Shown: piece after piece, positions 48,353 to 58,768 of the stretch
How positions within the stretch are numbered: position 1 is the first letter of the stretch
Layout: the number at the start of each line of letters is the position of its first letter
Assembly (NCBI GenBank): GCA_001179505.1
Contig: CDMY01000040.1
Coordinates: 127,243-191,242, forward strand
Source: Vitrella brassicaformis
Taxonomy: Eukaryota; Sar; Vitrellaceae
Direction of reading: 5' to 3'
Length of the DNA: 64,000 bases
The notes under the pieces: model-generated
The model's input: only the letters and a program-made list of their open reading frames with translations
What the model was told of the DNA's origin: nothing
Databases searched by the model: none
Made by a program: the position numbers and the translations under genes

Positions 48353-51023
48353 AGGCCGCCCAGGACTCTCAGTCCGGTGGCCCTTTCGACTCAGCTTCTC
48401 GTGGGACGTCTGAGGCGCTAGGCGCACTCGAACTAGATCAACCCACCGGTGCGGCTGCAGAATCATCTCGACTGACAGCTGTGGAGAACCAACAGCTTCA
48501 GTCCCTGTTGGGTAAGCAGTCTACGCATCAGCAGCGGGACCCACTAGCCTCCTCACCCACCGGTGAGGATGGCGTGGCCACGGAGCTGGCCGGCAGCTCA
48601 TGCGCCCACCCAGTGCCGGCTATCCAACCATTGTCACACCTTCCCTCGTCCACTTCCCCTCCCCCGCCCCATCCCCCTACGCTCACTCCCTCCTTTCCCC
48701 CAGGCGTCACTCTGTTGGGGCGCGTATGCCTGCTGGTTGGGCTGCAGCTACTATTGGTATGCTGCCTGGTGGGAGTGATGGTGTTCTGCCCTGGGTGGAG
48801 CTGGGGAAGGTGTCAGGATGATAGGTCCTGGTGGGGGCTGGACGTGAATCAGTGGAAGGGGCGTTGTGTGGGGGAGATCCGTCCGAGAGCTGGTCTCGAC
48901 TCGGCTCCCCTGCCCTCTCTCTCTAGTCCACCCACCCCATCACTGGCAGCCACCAGTCCGTCGCTCGTCATCCCCTCTCCTCGTGTTCTGGGAGGCCTGG
49001 CTGGAGCGACCAGTGGTATCGTGTCTGGTGGAGAATCGTTGCTCGCCGCGGACCTGACGGCTGGAGCGGCGTCTCGGGGTTTATCTGGAGCGGCGCAAGC
49101 TGGCGGAGTAGGAGTGGGGGCGGTTGTTGTCAACCCATCGAGTGGTGACGGCCCCTCTCTGCCACCTGCGTCGTCTGCGCCTCCTCCATCTGCCCCTAGC
49201 GGTGTGAACGGTTCGTCGCAGCCGCGTGGGTCCTTTCGCGAATCCCTGGTCGCTCGTGTGTTGCCTGGGGATGTCGTGGTTCCGGCTTCGGACCGGGATA
49301 TTGCAGGTTCGGGTCCTGTCGTGGTTTCGTCGTCAGCTCGTGATTCCGCATCATCGTTGGCTGAGAACGTGTCTTCGTCTGAGGGTCTCGTGTTGAGTAC
49401 TGGCGTCTCGGCCTCGACTGCTGGTCTCGTTTTGGAGCCTTCTCTCGACTTCTCGTCCGGTGAGGGTCCGTCTGAAGGTACTGCTTTGCCATCGTTGCCC
49501 ATCGCTGATAGCGGCAACGAGGAAGGCAGCATTGTTGGCCCCAGTGACCTGCCTGATCCTGAGTCGCTCGACGTCGACGGCTTTTGCGGCTGGGCTGCCG
49601 TTGAGAGCCAGCCTGCTGTGTCGTCTTCGTTGGGTCAGGGGGGCGGTCTGGGAGTGTCTGGTGTCGGACGGGCGGCTGATCGTCGCTCTCCGCCCGCCCG
49701 TCAGTCTGTTGTCGCTGGTGCGGGCCACTCTGCTACTGGTGGCCATGGTGGGGGCGTATTTGCTGTCCCTGCTGTTGAGTTGGGTGTTTTGGTGGTCCGA
49801 GTTATCCGAGTGGATCTTCTACGGATCGGCGGAGTAGCGGTGCGGCTGCGGCAGCTGTGGGTGACGAGGCTGGCGGTGCACGTCCCATTCGCACTGTCGC
49901 CAACCTGCTCTATGGCGTCTCCTCTACGGCTGACGAGAGCCTCGCGTCTACTGCAGCGACGGCTGGTTCTTTTGAGTCTGGTGCGGCTGACGGGGATGGC
50001 CCTGTCGCCACCAGATCACCCCACCCACCCGCCCGCCCGCTTCGGGAGCACTTTGTCGCTCACGAGTTGCGTTTTCGTTCGGTCATCAACGATTCCGTCC
50101 CCTTCAATCCAAGTCCCCTCTCCCGGTTCCCCGGCCTCCCGTCTGTTCGTCTGCCTCCGCCACTGGTGCGTGATAGGCATGGTCGCGGTGCTGGTGGGGG
50201 CAATGGTGGGGGTGGTGTTGAGAGTGGTTTGGGTGCCGCTGACGTTAAGGGGCATGATGGGAAGGTTGAGAGTGCCCGGGTCAACGCTCAGGCCACTGCA
50301 GGAAATGCCGCTGCCGGTTTCGGTGCTGGTGGCCTCTCGGCCCGTGTTGATGCGGGTGTTGGAGCTCTTGACCAACTCGACACTCAGGCTACTGGAGAAG
50401 GTGCCGCTGCCCGTCATGGTGCTGGTGGCCCTCCGGTGCGTGTTGAGGCGGCTGCCCAACTCAATGCGACTGCTGGAAGAGGAGATGCCGCCGCCCACCC
50501 TGGTGCTGGTGGGCCCTCGGCCCGTGTTGATGCGGGTGTAAGAGCTCTTGACCAACCTGCCCCTGATCTTTTCGTTCGTTCGTCTCGTCGACTTGACCGT
50601 CCAGCGGAAACTCAGTTGTCTGTTTTGGATCGTCAGTCTCTGGGTGTCGCTTCTGGGTCTCGTCCTCGTCCTGGGCCTCGTACTCGTTCTCATGGGAGTC
50701 AGCTTGTTGGTGGTGTTGGTGCTGGGGAGCAGTGTGTCCCCGTCCGTCTGTCTAAGAGAGATGCTGTCGACCAGCCGGCCTCGCCCGACCATCCTGGTCC
50801 TTGTGTCGACGTATCACGCCTGACTCAGCCGAATGGCGGCGGCCCCCCGCGTCCCTTTGGTGCTGGTGGTGTCGTTCATATGGGTCAAGGTGATGAGCAT
50901 GTCGACTTCGAGGACGTCAATGAGGGTGGTGTTGCTGGGCTTCTCGATGGTGGCGGCCCTCTCGCCTTCGGTGGTTTTGCTGATGCTTCTCATGTGGACG
51001 AGCCGCACGGGAAGTTTTTCTGA
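48334..51023 (+). CDS. Unidentified Ser/Ala/Gly/Val-rich protein with tandem repeats; frame switches near 49.7 kb
   Basis: Frame 1 from ATG 48334 (MSDHFCQAAQDSQSGGPFDS) reads as plausible low-complexity protein to about 49740. It includes a hydrophobic span (VTLLGRVCLLVGLQLLLVCC) that could be a membrane segment. Beyond that, the protein-like frame is frame 3 (ARPIRTVANLLYGVSSTADE ... to PHGKFF and the stop at 51023). A short GT...AG intron (about 49748-49780) or a one-base indel would link them. Frame 2 there encodes ATLLLVAMVGAYLLSLLLSW and then a stop, an alternative ending. Codon choice uses more GTT/TCG/GTG than neighbouring genes and there are no typical introns for 2.7 kb. No family recognised; a gag-like or lineage-specific ORF is possible but unsupported. 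Confidence 0.35.
50240..50570 (+). repeat. Imperfect ~90-bp coding tandem repeats
   Basis: Units containing GCCCGTGTTGATGCGGGTGT ... GCTCTTGACCAAC and GGTGCTGGTGG recur about every 90 bp (most similar copies 181 bp apart, at about 50340 and 50520). They encode repeats of the type ARVDAGVGALDQ ... GEGAAARHGAGGP. Confidence 0.75.
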
Positions 51024-52345
51024 CTGCCTGTGTGCGCCGACTGGGCTGAATTGGTTGCTGGCTGTGTGACTCACTGGTTTGTGTCTCTGAGTGCGTGGGT
51101 ATGGGGCTGGCTCGGAGTAAGTGGCAAGGGAAAGATCGATGCATTGCAGCCGGCTGTACGGCGGATGGCAAGTTTGGCGCGTTTGGCGCGGCTTTATGGC
51201 CGCATTCTTTCTTGTATACTCTCTCGCTCTTTTTCTCTCACCTTGTGTGACAGCAGGGTGTGACTTTCTGCTTTGCAGGGACGGAGGGCGGTCAAAGGGA
51301 CCGCCGCCTTATCAGTGGCCCGTCTTTTTGTCTCCAGTGCCTGGCTATCTGTTCGTGTCGGCTTGCTCGTTTAGCCTTGCGTCGTTGGGCATGTGCAAGG
51401 AGGGCAGAGATAGCGCATCCGAGCTGGCATTCTCACATCCTAGTCTGGGTACTTCGTGCGTGCATACCCTCTCTCCCCGTAATCTCCCCGTGGTCTCTTC
51501 GTACATGGCTTGCTTGGCTGTCCCGTCTGTACCTCCAACTGCTTGCCGCTTGTTGCCTGCGTGTGCATACGTACGTTTGTATGTCGATTGTTGTTGCCTG
51601 TCTGTCTGTCTGTCAGTCTGGTACACAGTGCGTACAAGTAAGTATTCATGTTACGTACATGAGGAACGGTGAGGACAAGTCTGACCGTTACCCTCTTGCC
51701 TGCCTATCTGCCTACTGGTCTGCGGCCCAGTGGGGGCTTCCCCTGAGATCACTACTGTCAACGGACAATGTGCCTCTCTTCCCTGCTGCCATGACGGGTG
51801 AGAGTATTGTGATTGACCTGAGAGTGCAGCCCAGCCCATTTTGGGCAATTGTGGTTCGTATTAGTTAAAGGACGCCCTTTCTTCACAGGAGCAGAAGGAT
51901 ACTTGGGCTGGCACTTGAAGAAGCAGTGAAATCAGTGAGTGCGGGGTGGGTATCTGTGTTCGTGCGTCTGTGTTAAATGTGGCTTCCCTAGAGACATGAG
52001 TGTGCGACGTGCGCGCGGGTACGTAGGAGCGTTGCTGGTGTGCATGCGGTCATGGTGACAAGCAACGTATCGATTTCGCGGAGAGAATGCCCAGAAGAAG
52101 CATTCGGACAAACAAACAAACGATTCCAAACGAAACAATCTCGCTGCCTGCTGCTCGGTTTGATCGGAATGACCGATTTTGGTCGCTCATCGAAGGTGAG
52201 AGGGCAGCGGGACTTTGAACTAGAGGTGACAAATCACTTGGTGCAGTCAACCACACACGCACAGTCATTGTGTTTCTCAACCAAAAATAGATGAACCAGT
52301 CAGTACTCCTCTGCATAGGAACTGAGGAAGAACGAGTCTGATAAC
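51024..52345. other. Spacer with one unassigned ORF
   Basis: A 183-codon plus ORF (51121-51672) has a hydrophobic run (FMAAFFLVYSLALFLSPCV) followed by Cys-rich sequence, and a second ORF overlaps it at 51260-51868. Neither shows homologous motifs or splicing. TGTCTGTCTG tracts suggest intronic or intergenic DNA. Treated as non-coding for want of evidence. Confidence 0.4.
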
Positions 52346-53212
52346 TCATCTATCACTCATCGTCGTCGACCTCTTCCTTGCCGAAGGTATTGTCAGGAAT
52401 GAAAGAAAAGAGAAACACACGAGCGAAGCAACCAACGCACCCATCCTCCCCACCACAAGAGACAGACAGACAGACAGACAGAAGGGTCGGTGGCTGTGGC
52501 ACGCAGATGGATCAGACCAGTACGCCACGCCACACGCGACTGTATCTACAGGCCTGGATGACTGACGCACAGACAAAGGCCCCCCCGCCATTCACTGCAG
52601 TACAGATGACACACCCGGCAGGCAGACAGACAGACAGACAGATAGACAGACAGTTGGGAATGCATGTGCACGGACAGTCAGTGAGCTGGCAAGTCAGGGA
52701 GGGAGGGAGTGGGCAGTGAGTGCAGGGGCGCGGGGACAAGTCGAAAATTCGGCAGAATGCACCGCCGGCAAAGACACAAACGCCTACCGCATTCATTGGA
52801 AAAGCACATCCGTCCGTCCGTCCGTGTATGTATGTGTACAATGAATGTATGACGCAGACGCACAAACACGAAAGAGAGATGGATGTAGAGATGCACATAC
52901 ATGCGTTCACCATGGCAAAGGAGCAGCCCAGACAGCACAACCGCCTGCCCAGTCATTAATTGAATCACATCGATGCATGCATCAAGCCACGCATACATAC
53001 ATCTTGTCTGCACAGCGATCGATCTACACACACGACAGTAAGTGTATGTACGTATATGTGTGTGTGTGTACACATACCGACGCGCATGTATCGAGCACTC
53101 GACAGACGACAAGCTGCATAAAGAAGCCATACACACAGAAAGAGAGAGTAAGTGGCCTGCGGGTATTCGAATGGACTAATTGCATGGGTACCTGTGATGC
53201 GATTGATCTCTC
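52346..53212. other. Spacer or long intron; possible acidic terminal exon on the minus strand
   Basis: At 52375-52350 the minus strand reads EEVDDDE then a stop, after an AG. It would fit as the last exon of the minus gene to the right if that gene is spliced SQGHIQEAIEQEAKIVAIER...SIASQ|EEVDDDE. Otherwise the stretch is filled with (ACAG)n, CGTCCGTC and GTGTGT repeats. Confidence 0.35.
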
Positions 53213-54081
53213 AATTGCAACTATCTTCGCCTCTTGCTCGATCGCCTCTTGGATGTGGCCTTGCGACTGAACTCTGCACAACGGGCAAGATACCCGGAGA
53301 GACAGACAGACAGAGAGAGACGATCTTTATGCGTCTGTATGTTTGTTTGTATGGGATTTGTGTCTTTCATTTCTGACCGTCGTCTTCCTCGGGCACCCAC
53401 TCCTCATCGCCGTCGCCGCTCGCCTTGGCCCTCATCCTCTTGTTCTTGGTAGCAGCCTCGACCTCGACCTCGTCCTCGTCGATCGCCTTCTCGAGCGATG
53501 TGAGCGCCACGTGAGGGATGAAAGGAGAGAGGGAGTGAGTGACTGTGCGTGACCTCTGTATTTCGTGTGGATCTACGTACCTGCTGGTAGATGCTTGTCC
53601 CGGGCAGGAGCACCTGGTCGGCAGCAATGTTATCGAGGGCCTGCAGGGATGATCGCCAGCACAGCCGATATGCATCCTCGGCACCGCCGCCACCACCTCC
53701 CGCATGCGGGACCCTTCCTCCTCTTGATGTTTCCCTCTCCCCAATAGTCAGCAGCTTTTCCGCCACATCAGGAGGGCACGGCAGCTCACACAGCTCGCCC
53801 GTCGTGCCACTGCTGCTCACATCGTCTTCCGTGTCAAGGGTCTCCCCAATGTGGCGTGGATGGACTCTGCCGGATCTCTGTCCAGCAAGGACGCGCAGAC
53901 TGATCTCAAGCTCGCAGTTGCAGACAATGAGCTCCGCAAATCTTGTGTGTTTTTGTGAAGTGGAGGTCGCCGAGAGGCAAGAAAACTCAGGCCCACATCT
54001 CGGCTGCGACCGGCAGCAGCTGAGCAAAGAGGCCCCACAAGCGCGGCCGAGCGACGAGGGAGGAGGTGCTGCAGAGGGCAA
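53213..54081 (-). CDS. Probable nuclear protein with acidic and basic tail, function unknown
   Basis: Minus-strand reading: CNCELEISLRVLAGQRSGRV, ETLDTEDDVSSSGTTGELCE, CWRSSLQALDNIAADQVLLP to TSIYQQ (donor GTACGT near 53581). Then the exon VALTSLEKAIDEDEVEVEAA through KNKRMRAKASGDGDEEWVPE to EDD, then either EFSRKATSKRRSSKRRR and a stop at about 53213, or a different splice into AIEQEAKIVAIERSIASQ and a distant acidic exon. The helical ALDNIAAD...ALTSLEKA pair recalls a histone-fold-type helix pair but is too short to assign. The acidic block and terminal KRRSSKRRR suggest a nuclear protein. The start is uncertain (in-frame Met at 54081) and overlaps the divergent gene. Confidence 0.4.
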
Positions 54082-56690
54082 GAGTGGCCGGCGCCCGGAA
54101 CCATTCGACGAAGAAGACGATGAGTGTCACGGAATCGTCGGAAAGCAGCCTGGCAAGCAGCCGAGCATTTGCACCAGCCACGGGAGCGGTGAAAATTGGC
54201 CGCCTGAATCGCCTGGATCGCCGACAGATGGGCATGATGTGGACGAGCGGGGCGAGTGGAGGACAGAGGCGAGGAAGCGTAAAGAGATGGTTGCTCATTT
54301 CCACGAGGGGGCAGGCAGCAAGTTGGCGGCCTACGAAGAGTTTCCCAGTACCCTTCGATACGAGACGCGAGTCAACGACAGCGGGGAGGTCGAAGAGAAG
54401 CTTGTCGGGATAGCGTTCACTCCCGAGCCTTTCATCAACACTGCACGGAGAGTCGCTCGTGTCCTTTTCTTTCAACTTGCAACTGCATTGGTCTTTGCAA
54501 TCGCATGGGCGCTCTTCTGTCTGGGTAAGACAAAGCCAACTTCACATGCAAGGAAAGAAGATGTATCTGGACGGATGCCATCATGACTGTGCGTTTATGT
54601 AAGGTTGCTGGCCGATGTGTGAGTACAAGAGCTTCAGTCGCGGGGTGCCGTGGATAGTACTTGATTTCCTTCGTGTGCTGCTTATCTATGTTGAGTATAC
54701 CGCCGCCGCACTCCTAATGGCCGAAGGGGATGGAAGACTAGCTTTGCGACGCCTTGTCTCGTGCGGGTGGATTTTTGTGCCTGGCGGACTCTTTTTGTTT
54801 TCAAGGGCGGTGGTGCACCACTTTTTCGGAGGATTCAGAGTCCTATACAGAACTTACGTGACGCCCCCCGCGGCGTTTGTCGTCACCTTCCCTTTGGCGT
54901 TCATCTTCTTTCGCTTCAGCGCCCACAGGAATAAGACCGTTATGCGGCACAGGAAGATGATCTATTCCTCCCAGCTGACGGTGATATTTTCTTCACAACT
55001 GTCACTCGCAATCGTCATGTAAGTAAATGCCGATATCAACATTCGATGTTGGCCTGCCTTTTGTCTTTCTCCGTCAGCCGAATATTTCTCCTCCCCCTGG
55101 CCACGGGAGACACGACCGATGGGGAGCGGACACGAGTTGCATTCGGTTTCCTACTGATCACGTGGCCATTCCTTGGACTAGGTACGTTTGTTATGAGATG
55201 ATGCTGATGTGGCCGCGACTGCCTAGCCGTTCTTACCAATCAGTGACGGCCACCAATCGGGCTATTCGGGACGGATCAGCACTGCAGACAGCACCATGTC
55301 TCGCCTTTGGGGCTGTTGCGCATGCTTTGTTTCCTCGCATGTAAGCAGCGCCCGAGTGAGAGACGAATATACGTGATCCATTGTTCTACAGGCTTCAGTC
55401 AAAAATGGCATTGCTTTCGCCGCATCAAATCCTGACATCTGTCGCTCTCGGGTAAGGTCTGCCTGACATATTGGCCCCTGCCATTCGGTGCTCTGTCCAG
55501 GTGCTTCGACCTTTTTACAGACATCGCGATTCCATATTGTATGCAAGCATCGATATATTGCATTCCAAATCATGTCTCTTCACGATTCTTCTTGCGTGAG
55601 CAGGTGTTCTCATTGGTGGCGCGAGCAGCAGGCTATTCATACGACTGGTGGCCCGCTTCAAGCCGAACCAAAGGGAGACGCAAGATCAGCACGCCGATGC
55701 TGTCGACATTATTGCCGTCAGGGATGAGAGCAACAGCGATCGAAAGCCCGGCCCTCGACTGAGTCGTCTTTCCACGAGGGCGGCATCGTACCGCCGCTCG
55801 AAGAGTGCGGCATTCGATCGCCTCCGCTGCATGTTAAGCCGCTCGTCGCTTGCATCCCACCTGAATACGATACTTGACGCGCAGTCCAAATTCGTGACGT
55901 CTGGGTACCATCCCATGTTCCTTCGTCGACTCAGCGACGTGAGCACTTGAGAGCATATGGGGAAAACAACGACGGGAAGAGCCCTGCATTCCACCCATGT
56001 ATGTCTCCTCTCCCTGTTGATTGAGTACAGCAAGTCTATTTGTACGGCCTGGCGGAGCTGACCGCACTGGTACGAACACAGGCAGGGAGGCAGGGAGGCA
56101 GGGAGGCAGGGAGGCAGGTAGGCAGGGAGGCGATGCATCCGTTCTGTCACCTTACTTACAGATCTTCTCCAATTTGTGCTCCATCATCTTCGAACAGGTG
56201 CTGTGTGTGGACGTGCAGTATGCACACGTGCCTGATATGTGTTTCGTCATGCAGATGTTGTCTCCATCTGGCGAGCGGTTGGCGGAGAGACTGGCCGGCC
56301 TGGGGGTCCTTGTGCTTATCGAGATGAGCCTCGAATTCCTACTCTTCTGCGTGAGCTACATAGCTCTTCATTAAGCCTCAAACACAAGGGCAATTCCATC
56401 CATTCACTATCTGCCTGGGTGTGGCTGGCTGTCTTGTCTTGGTGCGTTGGATGCAGTACATGGTTCGTGTGATCAATTTGCCATTGATCAGGAGCGAGAG
56501 GGAGCCGAAGGCCGTGAGGATGCGACTCATGGGCATGTTCTTCACGGGCAGCATCTGTGTCGTACACGGTGCCTCACACATGGTCATGTTCGTTTTGCAG
56601 TCGTTGGACAGAGAGGCATATGGCAGTGTGGAACTGCGCGACTACTGTCCGCACGACTCTTTCCTCTTGCGGAGACACATGGGGGCATAA
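53927..56690 (+). CDS. Multi-pass membrane protein of unknown family
   Basis: Exon 1 from ATG 53927 (MSSANLVCFCEVEVAERQEN) is hydrophilic and acidic, then ends in a membrane span (VLFFQLATALVFAIAWALFC). The next exons give WIVLDFLRVLLIYVEYTAAA, CGWIFVPGGLFLFSRAVVHH, PPAAFVVTFPLAFIFFRFSA, LTVIFSSQLSLAIV, FLLIT WPFLGLG, CLAFGAVAHALFP and LFTDIAIPYC. A long cytosolic Ser/Arg-rich exon follows (RKPGPRLSRLSTRAASYRRS ... SDRLR-type), and finally VLVLIEMSLEFLLFCVSY and MGMFFTGSICVVHGASHMVM. Joins are phase-consistent through GTAAGT/GTAAGG-type donors, and the stop TAA is at 56690. About nine membrane spans and no signal peptide. No transporter or receptor motif was recognised. Confidence 0.62.
56084..56130 (+). 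repeat. (GGCAGGGA)n repeat inside an intron
   Basis: Five to six GGGAGGCA units in an intron of the 53927-56690 gene, just after the exon encoding VYLYGLAELTAL. Confidence 0.8.
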
Positions 56691-56959
56691 TTGATTGAAA
56701 TCAGCCAGCCAGCCAGCGAGTGAGTGAGATATCCGTATGCCGTGCCGTGCTCGGCTAAGTCAAGAAGCGGCCGGCTGTCGCCAAGGTTTTCATGTCTCAT
56801 GTAGGTAGGGCTGATTTTGGCGAGTGGTGCCCGAGGCCTCACGTACTAGGACTTAATTGGTTGTAATTGGCGAGGAAGCGGAGCTTCGGTGTCGAATCGC
56901 TCCATCTCACCAATCTCAGTTGTCTGCGTTCGTGCGATGAGTGAGACTGCTGCAGGCGT

Positions 56960-57209
56960 TGCACGTCAATGAGCGGTTCATCCACACACACACTGTCAAG
57001 TCAGTCGGCAAATAGAGGACATCCAAAAGTCGTGTCACTACCATCCATCCATCCATTGCACCCTGCCATGTGGTTCCTCAGTCACTCCCCATCAAAAGCG
57101 ATGCACTTTGCCTGTCTATTTCACCCACGACAGGCAAAGTGGAAGGATGTCCTCTATTTGCCGACCGACTTGACAGTGTGTGTGTGGATGAACCGCTCAT
57201 TGACGTGCA
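56960..57209. repeat. Nested palindrome: 65-bp outer arms and 13-bp inner arms
   Basis: Left arm 56960-57024 and right arm 57145-57209 are reverse complements with a single mismatch noticed (AGTCAGTCGG versus AGTCGGTCGG). Inside, CACTTTGCCTGTC (57104-57116) pairs with GACAGGCAAAGTG (57129-57141). The element sits between the plus-strand gene ending at 56690 and the minus-strand exon at 57564. It could be a MITE-like element or a hairpin remnant of an inverted duplication. Confidence 0.9.
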
Positions 57210-57563
57210 TCGAAAAAAGGTAGTCGGTGGCCAAGCAGACAGGCAGACGGGATGATGTGGCCTCACTGCCATCCATCCATCCATCCATGCCTGCTTTGCA
57301 TGCAGCTCACACCGACGTGCCCACTCAGTGACAATGTGCAGGCAGGCAGACAGGCTGGCAGGGAGGGAGGGAGGGAGGGGGTGGGGTGGGTGGTCTGTGC
57401 GGTTGGCTACTTGTGGGTCACAAATCCGCGGAACGTGCGATACGCAAGGTTGTCTAGGGCCACTGCGGACACGCAAGGTTGTTCATGTCCACCCACCCAT
57501 GCCTTGTCTGCCCCTCCCTCCCTCTCTGCACATGCCTACACTGCAGACGGTTTTTTTTGCGTT

Positions 57564-57672
57564 TTAGAAGACCTTCTTGAACGGAAGGTCTCGTGGCAGC
57601 GTGTCCAGCGTGTGCAGCGTGATGATGTTGTCACGCAACGAACGATCCGCCACGCCAATGCGAAGCCCATAC
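57564..57672 (-). CDS. C-terminal exon of an unidentified minus-strand gene
   Basis: After a GTCAG acceptor the minus strand reads YGLRIGVADRSLRDNIITLH, then TLDTLPRDLPFKKVF and TAA at 57566-57564, a natural-looking protein end. The upstream exon, if any, would lie at 57750-57900 (MTDLHWKTWERHNTASNK), but the phases do not agree. The EEP gene ends at 58022, so this belongs to a separate, mostly unresolved gene. Confidence 0.35.
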
Positions 57673-58021
57673 CTGACACGTAAGGCAACGCACACAAACA
57701 CACAGACACACAGACACACAAACACACAGGCAGAAGGAAACGGGATCAGAGACCACCTTGATGCGTCTTGTCTTGTCTGTCTTGTTTGATGCTGTGTTGT
57801 GTCTCTCCCAGGTCTTCCAATGCAAATCCGTCATCGACTGTCCACTGACCATTTCAGTCAGCCACAAGGCAGATACCACGGAAAGAAAACCAACCAGGCA
57901 TCAGACACCGCCACACTGGCATCCCTTCTGTCTGTTGGTTGGTTGGCCGTCTCCGGTAGTCAGTCGTCCTTGCAAAAGTAAAAGTACCTTTAGTCGTCCA
58001 TCCTTAAACCTCTCACATCGG

Positions 58022-58736
58022 TCACTTGGCACCAGCCTGGTTGTTTCGGATCTTGGCCAGCTTGGTCAGGTCGAACTCGATGTAGAGGGGGAAGTGGTCC
58101 GAGGGATTTTCACCCTGCGACACACACATACACACATACAGACACAGAGACAGGGACAGAGAAAGAGAGAGAAGAGGGAGGGAGGAATTCGTTGCTTGCA
58201 ATGAGCACTTGTTGGCTGCGTACTCACCCTCCCGATCCACTCGTCCTTTTTGATGGGATACCGCGGCGGCTCGATGAAGGGCAGGTGCGCGTCTTTGTAG
58301 GCCGCTCCGTGGTTGAGCGGCTGCACTTTCGTAATGGCATTCCAGAGGTTCTGGCTCACCTGAATGCCACAACCAACGAACACTTCAGGTAGTCATCAAA
58401 GCAGCCGGCCGTGCGGTTTACTTACGAGTATGTGGTCGAGGAGGGAACGCTTTCCACTCCACGTGTAGCTGCAGATGGATGCCAGACAATGAAGGAGGCG
58501 CATGTGCTCGCTGCCCGCAGCAAGCTGTGTTTGCGGCTTAGATGCGGTGAAGGTTGAGCAATTAGGTACCTAAATTTGCGCCACGTCTCCACTCCTCCGT
58601 ATTTGGCGGACTTGCCGATTGCGTTGGTGAGCTGGTGGTTGGTCTTGAAGCGCTGGCTGTGGGCGCCGTACTTGATGATGGGAAACACCCATGAGGTAGC
58701 CCAAGGCTTTACACACACACACACACACACACACAG

Positions 58737-58768
<32 letters not shown>

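Noticed and set aside
48849-49532. 227-codon minus-strand ORF opposite the 48334 ORF
   Set aside because: It is the antisense shadow of the Ser/Gly-rich plus frame.
50240-50570. CRISPR-like or regulatory repeat array
   Set aside because: Units are imperfect, contiguous and keep an open reading frame, so they are coding tandem repeats.
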